Source: an uncultured Frankiales bacterium
GTDB taxonomy: Bacteria; Actinomycetota; Actinomycetes; Mycobacteriales; SCTD01
Length of the DNA stretch: 27,436 nt
Assembly (NCBI GenBank): GCA_946479905.1
Contig: CAMLIA010000031.1
Location: forward strand, 1 to 27,436
Reading direction: 5' to 3'
Shown: one piece after another, positions 1-8,914 of the stretch
How positions within the stretch are numbered: the stretch's first letter is position 1
Layout: each line of letters begins with the position of its first letter
Notes under the pieces: model-generated
The model's database searches: none
Seen by the model: only the letters and a program-made list of their open reading frames with translations
Told to the model about the DNA's origin: nothing
Translations under genes and position numbers: made by a program

Positions 1-243
1 GTCCAGCACATCGACCGCGTGGTGGCGGAGCTGCTCCCGTCCTACGGCGCGGACGGCCCGGTGGCCGTGGTCGCCCGGGCGTCCCGGCCCGACGAGCTGG
101 TCCTGCGCGGGACTCTCGGCGACATCGCGGCGCAGGTGGCCGCCGCGGGCGTGCGGAGGACGGCGGTCATCGTCGTCGGCCGGGTCCTGGGTGCGGAGGG
201 CTTCCCGGACAGCCACCTGTACTCCACCGAGCGGTGCCGTTGA
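1..243 (+). CDS. cobM: Precorrin-4 C11-methyltransferase, C-terminal fragment
   Basis: This is the 3' end of a gene that begins before the window; about 80 residues are visible. The frame is open from base 1 and stops with TGA at 241-243. The segment with VVARASRPDE, LRGTLGDIA, TAVIVVGRVLG and a final HLYS resembles the end of CobM, an SAM-dependent methylase that methylates C-11 of precorrin-4 in aerobic cobalamin synthesis. The SAM-binding N-terminal half is missing, so the call rests on the C-terminal pattern and on the neighbouring cobK. The last 10 nt overlap the cobK start, which suggests translational coupling. Another corrin methylase such as CbiF is a near-synonymous alternative. Confidence 0.8.
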   Translation, partial: VQHIDRVVAELLPSYGADGPVAVVARASRPDELVLRGTLGDIAAQVAAAGVRRTAVIVVGRVLGAEGFPDSHLYSTERCR

Positions 244-944
244 TCCTCGTCCTCGGCGGTACGGCCGAGGCCCGTGAGCTCGCGTCCCGGGTGCCGGTGC
301 TCACCTCGCTGGCCGGCCGGGTGCGGGAGCTCGACCTCCCTCCGGGCGACGTCCGGGTCGGCGGGTTCGGCGGCGTGCCCGGCCTGGTGGCCTGGCTGGA
401 GGAGCACCGGCCGGACGCCGTCGTCGACGCGACGCACCCGTTCGCGGCCCAGATGCAGCGGCACGCCGTCGAGGCCTGCCGCGCCGTCGGCGTACCGCTG
501 CTTCGCCTGCAGCGACCGGGCTGGACCGAGCAGCCGGGGGACCGGTGGACCCGGGTGCCGTCCCTCGAGGCGGCCGCCGCGGCCGTGGGGGACCGGCGGG
601 TGCTGCTGACGACCGGGCGGCAGGCGGTCACGCCCTTCCTCGGGCTGCGGCACGTCGTGCTGCGGGCCATCGAGCGGCCGCCGGGCATCCCGGACGACTG
701 GACCGTCGTGCTGGGCCGCCCGCCGTGGTCGCTGGCCCAGGAGCGTGCGCAGCTGGCCGAGCACCGCATCGAGGTGGTGGTCACGAAGGACTCCGGCGGG
801 TCGGCAGCGCCGAAGCTCGAGGCCGCCCGGGAAGCCGGTCTCGAGGTGGTCGTCGTGGACCGCCCGCCCGTCCTGGCCCCGCACGTCGTCGAGACCGTCG
901 ACGCCGCCTGCGCCTGGCTCAGGCGGGGTAGCGGCGGGGGGTGA
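234..944 (+). CDS. cobK: Precorrin-6A reductase (CobK/CbiJ family)
   Basis: A cytosolic 236-residue protein expected to reduce precorrin-6A to dihydro-precorrin-6 with NADPH in the aerobic cobalamin pathway. Visible family marks are an N-terminal nucleotide-binding segment LVLGGTAEAREL (residues 4-15), DATHPFAA in the middle, LLTTGRQAV, and TKDSGG near the C-terminus. Length is normal for CobK. The GTG start at 234 lies inside the end of cobM, a 10-nt overlap, and gives MPLILVLGG, the usual beginning of the family. The 3' end overlaps the end of the opposing cobIJ gene by 26 nt (919-944), so no separate terminator fits between the two convergent units. Confidence 0.92.
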   Translation: MPLILVLGGTAEARELASRVPVLTSLAGRVRELDLPPGDVRVGGFGGVPGLVAWLEEHRPDAVVDATHPFAAQMQRHAVEACRAVGVPLLRLQRPGWTEQPGDRWTRVPSLEAAAAAVGDRRVLLTTGRQAVTPFLGLRHVVLRAIERPPGIPDDWTVVLGRPPWSLAQERAQLAEHRIEVVVTKDSGGSAAPKLEAAREAGLEVVVVDRPPVLAPHVVETVDAACAWLRRGSGGG

Positions 945-2403
945 AGACGGCCTGGGTGCCGTCGGGGCGGTCGAGCACGCGGGTGGTCGAGGAGCCGATG
1001 AGCACGAGGGTCCGCATGTCGACGTCCGCCGGGTCCATCTCGCCCAGGGTCGTGACGATGACCCGCTCGGTTGGGCCGCCGACGTCGCGGCCGAGCACGA
1101 CCACGGTCGAGGGGGACCGGTGCTCCAGCACGATCTCCTGCATCGCCCCGACCTGCCACGGCCGGGCCTTGGACCGCGGGTTGTAGACGGCGATGACGAA
1201 GTCCGCCTTGGCCGCCAGCGACAGCCGCTCGCTGACCACCTCCCACGGCTTGAGCCGGTCCGACAGCGAGATGACGCAGAAGTCGTGCCCGAGGGGGGCG
1301 CCGACCCGCGCAGCCACGGCCTGGGCCGCGGTGAGGCCCGGGACCGTCTGCACCTCGACGTCGGGGTAGTCCGCCGCCGCCTCCCAGACGGCGGTCGCCA
1401 TCGCGAACACCCCGGGGTCGCCCGAGGAGACGACCGCGACCCGCCGGCCGGCGCGGGCCAGGTCGAGGGCGTGCCGCGCCCGCGCGTCCTCCTCGGTGTT
1501 GTCCGAGGGGATCCGCTGCTGCCGTGGGTTCGGCGGCACCCGGTCGAGGTACGGCCCGTAGCCGAGCAGCACCTCCGCCGCGGCGAGTGCCGCCATCGAC
1601 TCCGGCGTCTGCCAGTCCCTGCCGGCCGGCCCGAGCCCGACCACGGCCACCGACCCGACGCCAGAGGCAGAGGTCGACGCGGGCAGCGTGCCCTGCTGCG
1701 ACGAGGGCAGCACCGCCATCGAGAAGTACGGCACCGTCGACGGGTCCACGTCGGCGAGCTGCTCGATCCGCTGGGCGGAGGTGGAGGCCCGCTCGACGTA
1801 GAACGCCTCGCCCAGCCGGCCGGCGGCCTCCAGCGCGCCGCGCACCTTGTCGAACGTCCGGCCCAGCTTCATGATCGCGACCGGCCCGGGGCGCCCGAGC
1901 CGCTCGACGAGCTCCTCGGCGGGCAGCGTGCCCGGCAGCACGGTCAGCACCTCCTCGGCCTCCACCAGGGGCGCACCGAGCGCGGCCGCGGACGCCGACA
2001 CCGACGTCACCCCGGGCACGACGACCGTCGGGTAGCGCGGGGCGAGCCGCTTGTGCAGGTGCATGTACGACCCGTAGAACATCGGGTCGCCCTCGGCGAG
2101 CACGACCACGTCCCGCCCGGCGTCGAGGTGGACCGCCAGCCGGGCCGCCGCCTCCTCGTAGAACTCCTCCAGCGCGCCGCGGTACCCGCCCGGGTGGTCG
2201 GTCGTCTCCACCGTCAACGGGTAGACGAGGTGCTCCTCGACCACGTCGTCGGGCAGGTACGCCCGGGCGATGCCCAGCGCGATCGACCGGCCGTGCCGGG
2301 CGGAGTGGAAGGCGACCACGTCCGCCGCGCCCAGGATGCGGGCGGCCTTCACCGTCACCAGCTCCGGGTCTCCGGGGCCGAGCCCCACGCCGTAGAGAGT
2401 CAC
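919..2403 (-). CDS. cobIJ: Fused precorrin-2 C20-methyltransferase / precorrin-3B C17-methyltransferase
   Basis: A 494-residue bifunctional protein with two tetrapyrrole methylase domains. Residues 1-240 are CobI-like ([11 protein letters not shown] at 5-15; [14 protein letters not shown] at 99-112). A short Ser/Ala-rich linker follows at about 235-248. Residues 250-494 are CobJ-like ([10 protein letters not shown] at 252-261; [15 protein letters not shown] at 322-336; [10 protein letters not shown]). The domains methylate C-20 of precorrin-2 and C-17 of precorrin-3B with SAM, so the fusion covers the steps on either side of CobG. The frame is open 85 codons further upstream, but I chose the GTG at 2403 because it begins directly with the conserved [12 protein letters not shown] and makes a 4-nt GTGA overlap with the stop of cobH. 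It is last in the cobG-cobH-cobIJ unit. This fusion is known in actinobacteria. Confidence 0.93.
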   Translation of the reverse strand: MTLYGVGLGPGDPELVTVKAARILGAADVVAFHSARHGRSIALGIARAYLPDDVVEEHLVYPLTVETTDHPGGYRGALEEFYEEAAARLAVHLDAGRDVVVLAEGDPMFYGSYMHLHKRLAPRYPTVVVPGVTSVSASAAALGAPLVEAEEVLTVLPGTLPAEELVERLGRPGPVAIMKLGRTFDKVRGALEAAGRLGEAFYVERASTSAQRIEQLADVDPSTVPYFSMAVLPSSQQGTLPASTSASGVGSVAVVGLGPAGRDWQTPESMAALAAAEVLLGYGPYLDRVPPNPRQQRIPSDNTEEDARARHALDLARAGRRVAVVSSGDPGVFAMATAVWEAAADYPDVEVQTVPGLTAAQAVAARVGAPLGHDFCVISLSDRLKPWEVVSERLSLAAKADFVIAVYNPRSKARPWQVGAMQEIVLEHRSPSTVVVLGRDVGGPTERVIVTTLGEMDPADVDMRTLVLIGSSTTRVLDRPDGTQAVFTPRRYPA

Positions 2404-3017
2404 TCCGTCACCGTCGCCAGGGCGTTCACGGCGGCCGCCACGATCGCGCTGCCGCCACGGCGGCCGCGCACCACCAGGTGCTCCAGGTCCGACTCCACCA
2501 GTGCCTCCTTCGACTCGGCCGCCCCGATGAACCCGACCGGGATCCCCAGCACCGCCGCCGGCCTCGGCCCGCCGGCGGCCACCAGGTCGAGCAGGTGGAA
2601 CAGCGCCGTCGGTGCGTTCCCGATGGCCACCACAGCACCCTCGAGCCGGTCGGGCCACAGCTCCACGGCGGCGGCGGAGCGCGTCGTCCCCAGGTGCGCA
2701 GCCAGGTCGGGCACCCGCGGGTCACGCAGCGTGCACAGCACGTCGTTGTCCTTCGGCAGCCGCGCCCGGGTGATGCCCGAGGCCACCATCTGCGCGTCGC
2801 ACAGGATCGGTGCGCCGCGCTGCAGGGCCTCGTACGCCGCGTCGTACACCCCTGGCGAGAACGCGACGTCGGCTGCCAGGTCGGTCATCCCGCAGGCATG
2901 GATCATGCGCACGACCACCCGGTCCAGCCCGGCCGGGAACCGGCTCAGGTCGGTCTCCGTGCGGATGGTGGCGAACGACTGCCGGTAGATCTCGGCGCCG
3001 TCCTTCACGTAGCTCAT
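2400..3017 (-). CDS. cobH: Precorrin-8X methylmutase
   Basis: A 205-residue enzyme that moves the C-11 methyl to C-12, turning precorrin-8X into hydrogenobyrinic acid. The sequence shows the N-terminal [23 protein letters not shown] with the presumed catalytic His at residue 40, the core [24 protein letters not shown], and the C-terminal [16 protein letters not shown]. Length is typical. The ATG at 3017 overlaps the cobG stop as ATGA, and the stop overlaps the cobIJ start as GTGA, so the three genes are very probably one translationally coupled operon. The same frame stays open far upstream, antisense to cobN; that extension is an artefact of high GC and is not included. Confidence 0.95.
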   Translation of the reverse strand: MSYVKDGAEIYRQSFATIRTETDLSRFPAGLDRVVVRMIHACGMTDLAADVAFSPGVYDAAYEALQRGAPILCDAQMVASGITRARLPKDNDVLCTLRDPRVPDLAAHLGTTRSAAAVELWPDRLEGAVVAIGNAPTALFHLLDLVAAGGPRPAAVLGIPVGFIGAAESKEALVESDLEHLVVRGRRGGSAIVAAAVNALATVTE

Positions 3018-3958
3018 GCGTAGCCCTCCAGGGTCGCGGTGCGCACGGCCGCCCCGGCCGGTGCCCCGCACTGCCGCTCGCAGCCGGCCCAGTGCAGCGG
3101 CCGAGGTCCCGGTGCCAGCGCCGCGCGCGCGTCGGCGCGGACGTCGGCGAGCGACGAGGCGCACGCCAGCCCGGCGCAGGCCGAGACACCCACCCACGGC
3201 GACGCCGGGTCGGTCACGAGGTCCGTCACGTCCGTCGAGAGGGGCACGACGACGGTGCGCCACGGCGTGACCTGCACCGGTCCGGCGCTGAGCCGCTCGA
3301 GCATCGCCGCGGTGAGCCGCCCCAGGGGTGGGAGCGCCACGACCCGGTCGCCGTGCCGACCCAGCGCGACCGGCGCACCGGGCGGCACCGGCACGCCCAG
3401 CGGGCGGTCCCAGGTGATCTCGCGCACCCGCCAGGCCGACCCGCGGATCGCGAGGAAGTGCGCGGCGGCCTCGAGCAGGGCCGCGACCGTCCCCGGGCCG
3501 GCGTCGCGCCCGTCGACCACCAGCCGGTCGTCGACCAGGGCCAGGTCGGGGCGGACCGACAGCACGTCGCGCCCGCCCACGCCGAGCAGGAACCGGCCCG
3601 GTAGCGGGTCCAGCGACTGGATGCCCTCGTCGATCTCCGCGACGATCGCTGCAAGGTCGTGCAGGGGCGACGCGACGACGTTGCGCGCCGTGTCGTGGGT
3701 CACCGAGGGCAGCAGCCCGGCGGCGGCCAGCGCGTCGGCGAGCGCCTCCGCCGTACCCGCTCGCAGGCCTCGGAGCTGGACGTTGCCGCGCGAGGTGAGG
3801 TCGAGGTTGCCGTCCCCGAAGGACCGGGAGGCGGACCCGAGCGCGGTCACCTGGGCACCGGTCAGGTAGCCGCCCGGGACGCGGACCCGCACCAGACCGC
3901 CGTCGACGGCGTCGTGCACGCGCACGACCCCGGGACAGCGGTCGACGGAGGTGCGCAC
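3014..3958 (-). CDS. cobG: Precorrin-3B synthase (CobG), short form
   Basis: CobG is a sirohaem-free relative of nitrite/sulfite reductases that uses O2 and an Fe-S cluster to hydroxylate precorrin-3A; it marks the aerobic pathway. The 314-residue product starts with [10 protein letters not shown] and VRVRVPGG, carries [12 protein letters not shown] at about 54-65, and ends with the cluster ligands Cys261, Cys266, Cys293 and Cys297. Two features are odd. The protein is shorter than the CobG proteins I recall (about 360-460 residues). The first cysteine pair is spaced C-x4-C rather than the C-x5-C usual in this superfamily, while the second is the usual C-x3-C. The GTG start at 3958 follows TAGGCT by six nt, a leaderless arrangement. 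First gene of the cobG-cobH-cobIJ unit, divergent from cobN. Confidence 0.88.
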   Translation of the reverse strand: MRTSVDRCPGVVRVHDAVDGGLVRVRVPGGYLTGAQVTALGSASRSFGDGNLDLTSRGNVQLRGLRAGTAEALADALAAAGLLPSVTHDTARNVVASPLHDLAAIVAEIDEGIQSLDPLPGRFLLGVGGRDVLSVRPDLALVDDRLVVDGRDAGPGTVAALLEAAAHFLAIRGSAWRVREITWDRPLGVPVPPGAPVALGRHGDRVVALPPLGRLTAAMLERLSAGPVQVTPWRTVVVPLSTDVTDLVTDPASPWVGVSACAGLACASSLADVRADARAALAPGPRPLHWAGCERQCGAPAGAAVRTATLEGYA

Positions 3959-3970
3959 CGAGCCAGCCTA
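3959..3970 (-). promoter_or_regulatory. Leaderless-type -10 element for cobG
   Basis: On the minus strand TAGGCT (3970-3965) is followed by exactly six bases and then the GTG of cobG. TAnnnT about 6-7 nt before a start codon is the usual pattern of leaderless actinobacterial promoters, where transcription begins at the start codon. No clear -35 box is visible, and no Shine-Dalgarno sequence fits in the space. Confidence 0.55.
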
Positions 3971-3980
3971 GAGGGCTTAC

Positions 3981-3992
3981 TAGAGTGCAGCA
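3981..3992 (+). promoter_or_regulatory. Leaderless-type -10 element for cobN
   Basis: TAGAGT (3981-3986) is followed by six bases and then the GTG of cobN, the mirror image of the cobG arrangement on the other strand. Only 10 bp separate the two -10 boxes, so two RNA polymerases could not bind at once. No cobalamin riboswitch can fit in the 34-nt gap. Confidence 0.55.
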
Positions 3993-6900
3993 GTGCCCCG
4001 CGTCCTGTTGCTCTCCACGTCCGACACCGACCTGCTGAGCGCCCGGGCCTCGGGAGCCGACTACCGGCTGGCGAACCCGAACCGGGTCACCGACCTCGCC
4101 GCGCTGACCGAGGACGTCGACCTCGTCGTGCTGCGGCTGCTGGGGACCCGCCGCTCGTGGGAGGAGGGCATCCAGGCGCTGCAGGCGCTCTCGACGCCGC
4201 TCGTGGTGCTGTCGGGGGAGCTGCTGCCCAACCCGGAGCTGATGGAGCTGTCCAGCGTGCCGCTCGGGGTGGCTCAGGAGGCGCACGGCTACCTCGCCCA
4301 GGGCGGCAAGGACAACCTCCGCCAGCTGCACGCGTTCCTGTCCGACACGGTCCTGCTGACCGGTGAGGGCTTCGACCCGCCGCAGGAGCTGCCCGCCTGG
4401 GGTCACCACGAGCGAACGAGCCAGGGCAGCGGCCCGGTCGTGAGCGTGCTCTTCTACCGGGCGCACGAGGTGTCGGGGAACACCGCCTTCGTCGACGCCC
4501 TCTGCGACGCGATCGAGGCGAAGGGCGGCACCGCCCGGCCGCTGTTCACCGCCAGCCTCCGCACGCCCGACGCCGGCCTGCTCACGGCGCTGCAGGGCTC
4601 GGACGCGATCATCACGACGGTGCTCGCCGCCGGCGGGACCCGGCCGGCGACGGCGAGCGCGGGGGAGGACGACGAGGCCTGGGACGTCGGTGCGCTCGCG
4701 ACCTTCGACGTGCCGATCCTGCAGGCGCTGTGCCTCACCAGCAGCCGCGCGACCTGGGAGGCGGGCGACGAGGGCCTCTCGCCGCTGGACACGGCCACCC
4801 AGGTGGCCATCCCCGAGTTCGACGGCCGGATCATCACGGTCCCGTTCTCCTTCAAGGAGGTCGACGAGGACGGGCTGACCGTCTACGTCCCCGACCCCGA
4901 GCGGTGCCTGCGGGTCGCCGGGCTCGCCGTCCGGCACGGGCGGCTGCGGCAGATCGACAACGCCGACAAGCGCATCGGGCTGGTGCTCAGCGCGTACCCG
5001 ACCAAGCACGCCCGGATCGGCAACGCCGTCGGCCTGGACACCCCGGCTTCCGTGATCCGGCTGCTCGACGCCATGCGGGCCCGCGGCTACCGGGTGGGGG
5101 AGCTGCCCGACACCGGTGACGCGCTGTTCCACGCGCTCATCGCGGCGGGTGGCCAGGACCCGGACTGGCTGACCGAGGAGAAGCTGCAGGGCAACCCGGT
5201 GCGCATCGCCGCCGCCGACTACCGGCGCTGGTTCGCCACCCTGCCGACTGACTTCCAGGAGTCGGTCGAGAAGGCCTGGGGGCCCGCGCCCGGTGACCTG
5301 TACGTCGACCGGTCGGCCGACCCCGACGGCGAGATCGTCGTGGCAGCGCTGCAGGCCGACAACGTGGTGCTGATCGTGCAGCCGCCGCGCGGGTTCGGGG
5401 AGAACCCGGTCGCGATCTACCACGACCCCGACCTGCCGCCGTCGCACCACTACCTCGCGGCCTACCAGTGGCTGGCTGGGCCCTTCGGCGCCGACGCGCT
5501 GGTGCACGTCGGCAAGCACGGCAACCTCGAGTGGCTGCCGGGCAAGACCCTCGGCATGTCGGCGAGCTGCGGCTCCGACGCCGCTCTCGGCGACCTGCCG
5601 CTGGTCTACCCGTTCCTCGTCAACGACCCCGGCGAGGGGTCGCAGGCCAAGCGCCGCGCGCACGCCACGCTCGTCGACCACCTGGTGCCGCCGATGGCGC
5701 GGGCCGACACCTACGGCGACATGGCCCGGCTCGAGCAGCTGCTCGACGAGCACTCCAACATCGCCGCGATGGACCCGGCGAAGCTGCCGGCGATCCGCGC
5801 GCAGATCTGGACCCTGATCCAGGCTGCCCGGCTCGACCACGACCTGGGGCTGGACGACCGCCCGCACGACACCGAGTTCGACGACTTCCTGCTGCACGTC
5901 GACGGCTGGCTGTGCGAGGTCAAGGACGTCCAGATCCGCGACGGCCTGCACGTCCTCGGCGAGGCCCCCACCGGCCAGGCGCGGGCCCTGATGGTGCTGG
6001 CGATCCTGCGGTCCCGGCAGATCTGGTCCGGCAAGCAGTCGCTGCCCGGGCTGCGCCGGGCCCTCGGCCTGGACACCGAGGACCGGGCGGCCACCGACCG
6101 CTTCGAGGAGCAGGCGCAGCGGCTCGTCGAGGACCTCGAGGCGCACGACTGGGACGTGTCGCGGGTGGCCGCGCTGACCGACGACCCGACGGTCGCCGAG
6201 ATCCTCCGGTTCGCCTGCACCGAGATCGTCCCGCGCCTCGCGGGCACGGCCGGCGAGGTCGACGCCGTCCTGCACGCCCTCGACGGTGGGTACGTCCCGG
6301 CGGGGCCGAGCGGTTCGCCGCTCCGGGGACTCGTCAACGTGCTCCCGACCGGCCGCAACTTCTACTCCGTCGACCCGCAGGCCGTCCCGTCGAGGCTCGC
6401 CTGGGAGACGGGCCAGGCGATGGCCGACTCGCTGCTCGAGCGCTACCGCGCCGACCACGGCGAGTGGCCCGCCTCCGTCGGGCTGTCCGCCTGGGGCACG
6501 AGCGCGATGCGCACCAGCGGCGACGACATCGCGGAAGTCCTTGCCCTGCTGGGGATCCGACCGGTCTGGGACGAGGCCAGCCGGCGCGTCACCAGCCTCG
6601 AGGTGATCTCCCGGGAGGAGCTGGGCCGGCCCCGCATCGATGTGACGGTGCGCATCTCCGGGTTCTTCCGCGACGCGTTCCCGCACGTCGTGGCGATGCT
6701 CGACGACGCGGTGCAGCTTGCCGCGTCACAACCCGAGCCCGACAACTTCGTGCGGCTGCACGCCGAGGCGGACGGGCACACCACCCGGGTCTTCGGCAGC
6801 AAGCCGGGTGCCTACGGCGCGGGCATCCTGCCGCTGCTCGAGGCGGGCAACTGGCGCGACGACAAGGACCTCGCAGAGGTCTACGCGATGTGGGGCGGCT

Positions 6901-7502
6901 ACGCCTACGGCCGCGGGGTGGACGGGGTCCCCGCACGGGAGCAGATGGAGTCGACGTACAAGCGGATCTCGGTGGCCGCGAAGAACGTCGACACCGTCGA
7001 GCACGACGTCCTCGACTCCTCCGACTACTTCGAGTACCACGGCGGCATGGTCGCGATGGCCCGCGCCCTCACCGGTCGGGCACCGGCGGCGTACATCGGC
7101 GACAGCACCAGCCCTGACCGGGTGCGGACCCGCACCCTCACGGAGGAGACGTCCCGCATCTTCCGGGCGCGGGTCGTCAACCCGAAGTGGGTCGAGGCGA
7201 TGCGCCGGCACGGCTACAAGGGCGCCTTCGAGCTGGCGGCCACGGTCGACTACCTCTTCGGGTACGACGCGACGACCGGCGTCGTCACGGACCACATGTA
7301 CGAGACGGTCGCCCAGACCTACGTGCTGGACGAGGTCAACCGGGAGTTCCTCGAGAAGAGCAACCCGTGGGCCCTGCACGGCATGACCGGCAAGCTGCTC
7401 GAGGCGCACGAGCGGGGGCTCTGGGCCTCGCCGGACCCGAGCACCCTGGCAGAGTTGAGGCAGACGTTCCTCGCCACCGAAGGAGACCTCGAGGGTGCCT
7501 GA
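3993..7502 (+). CDS. cobN: Cobaltochelatase large subunit CobN
   Basis: A 1169-residue protein, close to the family's usual 1100-1300. CobN works with CobS and CobT or a ChlI/ChlD-like partner (none in this window) to insert Co2+ into hydrogenobyrinic acid a,c-diamide using ATP. The N-terminus ([12 protein letters not shown]) matches actinobacterial CobN. The conserved core [14 protein letters not shown] lies at about residues 504-517, followed by [20 protein letters not shown]. Later segments such as [12 protein letters not shown] (about 789-800), [11 protein letters not shown] and [11 protein letters not shown] (about 1008-1018) are typical of CobN/BchH proteins. The GTG at 3993 is preceded by a leaderless -10 motif and no Shine-Dalgarno. 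The last 8 nt overlap the deformylase gene. Confidence 0.95.
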   Translation: MPRVLLLSTSDTDLLSARASGADYRLANPNRVTDLAALTEDVDLVVLRLLGTRRSWEEGIQALQALSTPLVVLSGELLPNPELMELSSVPLGVAQEAHGYLAQGGKDNLRQLHAFLSDTVLLTGEGFDPPQELPAWGHHERTSQGSGPVVSVLFYRAHEVSGNTAFVDALCDAIEAKGGTARPLFTASLRTPDAGLLTALQGSDAIITTVLAAGGTRPATASAGEDDEAWDVGALATFDVPILQALCLTSSRATWEAGDEGLSPLDTATQVAIPEFDGRIITVPFSFKEVDEDGLTVYVPDPERCLRVAGLAVRHGRLRQIDNADKRIGLVLSAYPTKHARIGNAVGLDTPASVIRLLDAMRARGYRVGELPDTGDALFHALIAAGGQDPDWLTEEKLQGNPVRIAAADYRRWFATLPTDFQESVEKAWGPAPGDLYVDRSADPDGEIVVAALQADNVVLIVQPPRGFGENPVAIYHDPDLPPSHHYLAAYQWLAGPFGADALVHVGKHGNLEWLPGKTLGMSASCGSDAALGDLPLVYPFLVNDPGEGSQAKRRAHATLVDHLVPPMARADTYGDMARLEQLLDEHSNIAAMDPAKLPAIRAQIWTLIQAARLDHDLGLDDRPHDTEFDDFLLHVDGWLCEVKDVQIRDGLHVLGEAPTGQARALMVLAILRSRQIWSGKQSLPGLRRALGLDTEDRAATDRFEEQAQRLVEDLEAHDWDVSRVAALTDDPTVAEILRFACTEIVPRLAGTAGEVDAVLHALDGGYVPAGPSGSPLRGLVNVLPTGRNFYSVDPQAVPSRLAWETGQAMADSLLERYRADHGEWPASVGLSAWGTSAMRTSGDDIAEVLALLGIRPVWDEASRRVTSLEVISREELGRPRIDVTVRISGFFRDAFPHVVAMLDDAVQLAASQPEPDNFVRLHAEADGHTTRVFGSKPGAYGAGILPLLEAGNWRDDKDLAEVYAMWGGYAYGRGVDGVPAREQMESTYKRISVAAKNVDTVEHDVLDSSDYFEYHGGMVAMARALTGRAPAAYIGDSTSPDRVRTRTLTEETSRIFRARVVNPKWVEAMRRHGYKGAFELAATVDYLFGYDATTGVVTDHMYETVAQTYVLDEVNREFLEKSNPWALHGMTGKLLEAHERGLWASPDPSTLAELRQTFLATEGDLEGA

Positions 7503-8019
7503 CCCGCTGTCCGAGGGCGGAACCGCCCGACCCATCACGATGCACGGGACCCCGGTCCTGCACCAGCGCTGCGCAGAGGTGACGGTGTTCGACGACGAGC
7601 TCGTCACGCTGGTCCGCGACATGTACGCCTCCATGTACGAGGCCAACGGGGTCGGGCTGGCGGCGAACCAGATCGGCGTCGGACTGCGCGTCTTCGTGGT
7701 CGACTGCCCGAACGACGACGACGAGCGCGTCGTCGCGCACGTGGTGAACCCGTCGCTGGAGCTGCCGACCGAGCGCAACCTGGACGACGACGCCGAGGGC
7801 TGCCTGTCGGTGCCGGGCCCCTCCTCCGACGTCGCCCGGCCGGACCGCGCGACCGTCCGGGGAGTCGACGTGCACGGCGAGCCCGTGGTCATCGAGGGCA
7901 CCGGCCTGCTGGCCCGCTGCCTGCAGCACGAGACCGACCACCTGAACGGCATGGTCTACGTCGACCGGATCTCGGCCAAGGAGCGCAAGCGCGTGCTCGC
8001 CGAGGCCTTCCCGGGCTGA
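7495..8019 (+). CDS. def: Peptide deformylase
   Basis: A 174-residue metalloenzyme that removes the formyl group from the N-terminal methionine of new proteins. All three family motifs are present: GVGLAANQ (residues 52-59), EGCLSVP (101-107) with the metal-binding Cys103, and HETDH (145-149) with the other two metal ligands and the catalytic Glu146. The GTG start at 7495 lies inside the end of cobN (8-nt overlap) and has a GGAG about ten nt upstream, so translation is probably coupled to cobN. A deformylase behind a cobalamin chelatase gene has no obvious functional link. Whether this is the only deformylase of the genome cannot be told from the window. Confidence 0.95.
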   Translation: MPDPLSEGGTARPITMHGTPVLHQRCAEVTVFDDELVTLVRDMYASMYEANGVGLAANQIGVGLRVFVVDCPNDDDERVVAHVVNPSLELPTERNLDDDAEGCLSVPGPSSDVARPDRATVRGVDVHGEPVVIEGTGLLARCLQHETDHLNGMVYVDRISAKERKRVLAEAFPG

Positions 8020-8056
8020 CAGCGAACTGCCAGGCAGGCGGGGGAGGATGGGGAGC

Positions 8057-8899
8057 GTGACGGACCACCCGGGCCCCGACTTCCTGCCCTACCCGCGCCC
8101 CGCGGTGACCTCGCCGACGGTGCAGCTGCCCCCGCCGCCGACAGCCCCGCCGCCGAGCGCCGGGCGCTGGACCCGCGCGCTCGAGGGGGTGCCGCCGGTC
8201 GGGATCGTCTCGATCGGCTGCGGGCTGGGCGCCTTCCTGCTGCTGGTGCTGGTGAGCGGCATCGCGGGCCGCCCGGGGCCGGGCGCCGTCGTGACGGTCC
8301 TGGCCGCTGCCGTGTCGTTGGTGGCCGGGTGGGTCGCGCTGCGGGCGGCCCCGGCGAAGGACAGCCGGACCCTGCTCGTCACGGCGCAGTCGGTGGGCGT
8401 GCTGTCGGCCCTGCTGGCGACGATGGTGTTCGTCGCCAGCGGCTCGGGCGACGAGCAGCCGGTGACGCCGCCGTCGCCGCGGCCGTCCGCCTCGAGCTCG
8501 CCCGTCCCGCTGCCGACCCGCACGCCGGGCACGGTCCTGCCGCCGGGCGCCGTCAACGGCTTCGGCGTGCCGTCGGACCCGGGTTCGCCCATCACCGACG
8601 ACCCCACGGCGCTCGGGACCCTGCAGGGCCACGTCGTCGACACCGCCGGCAAGCCGATCAAGGGGGCCGTCGTCACGGTCACGCGCGCCACGGCGGGGGA
8701 CACCAGCGAGACGCCGCAGTGCCCGACCCGGGTCACGACGCTGACCGACGCCGACGGCCTCTACCAGCTGCAGCTGTGCCAGCTCGGCGACGGCCTCGGC
8801 TACCACGTGCGGATCCAGGTCGGGAAGTCGCTCGTCGAGCACGACCTGTTCGTCAACTCGGGCAACACGACGACCTACGACGTCATCCTCCCCCGCTGA
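8057..8899 (+). CDS. Three-helix membrane protein with carboxypeptidase-regulatory-like domain
   Basis: A 280-residue protein of unknown role. It has a proline-rich N-terminus (10-35), then three likely membrane helices at about 49-69, 76-95 and 106-127. A Pro/Ser/Thr-rich linker (135-165) leads to a C-terminal beta-sandwich-like domain (188-280) with the pattern GTLQGHVVDTAGKPIKGAVVTVT, then TLTDADGLYQLQL, which resembles CarboxypepD_reg/Spy0128-like folds. Cys222 and Cys241 could form a disulfide if this domain faces outward. I chose the GTG at 8057 because GGAGG (8043-8047) lies nine nt upstream. The in-frame ATG at 8048 would add three residues but abuts that GGAGG with no spacing. It follows def by 37 nt and converges with the VWA gene. 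Confidence 0.75.
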   Translation: MTDHPGPDFLPYPRPAVTSPTVQLPPPPTAPPPSAGRWTRALEGVPPVGIVSIGCGLGAFLLLVLVSGIAGRPGPGAVVTVLAAAVSLVAGWVALRAAPAKDSRTLLVTAQSVGVLSALLATMVFVASGSGDEQPVTPPSPRPSASSSPVPLPTRTPGTVLPPGAVNGFGVPSDPGSPITDDPTALGTLQGHVVDTAGKPIKGAVVTVTRATAGDTSETPQCPTRVTTLTDADGLYQLQLCQLGDGLGYHVRIQVGKSLVEHDLFVNSGNTTTYDVILPR

Positions 8900-8914
8900 C
8901 CCCCGCGTCAGGGG
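8891..8914. terminator. Possible shared hairpin between convergent genes
   Basis: CCCC (8891-8894) and TGAC (8897-8900) can pair with GTCA (8907-8910) and GGGG (8911-8914) around a six-base loop with a two-base bulge. The stop codons of both convergent genes lie in the stem. There is no U-tract on either side, so terminator function is only a guess. Confidence 0.3.

Noticed and set aside
745..2988. 747-codon forward open frame across cobIJ and cobH
   Set aside because: Antisense shadow of well-supported genes; no recognisable motif.
3160..3190. Frameshift in cobG at the unusual C-x4-C site
   Set aside because: The frame and CobG-like sequence continue on both sides, so at most one codon is missing; nothing suggests a broken gene.
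3959..3992. Cobalamin riboswitch upstream of cobG or cobN
   Set aside because: The gap is only 34 nt; a B12 riboswitch needs about 200 nt.
2400..6686. 1428-codon open frame on the minus strand running through cobN into cobH
   Set aside because: Only the last 205 codons (cobH) look like protein. The rest is antisense to cobN and is open because stop codons are rare at such GC content; its composition is Arg/Gly/Val repeats without domains.
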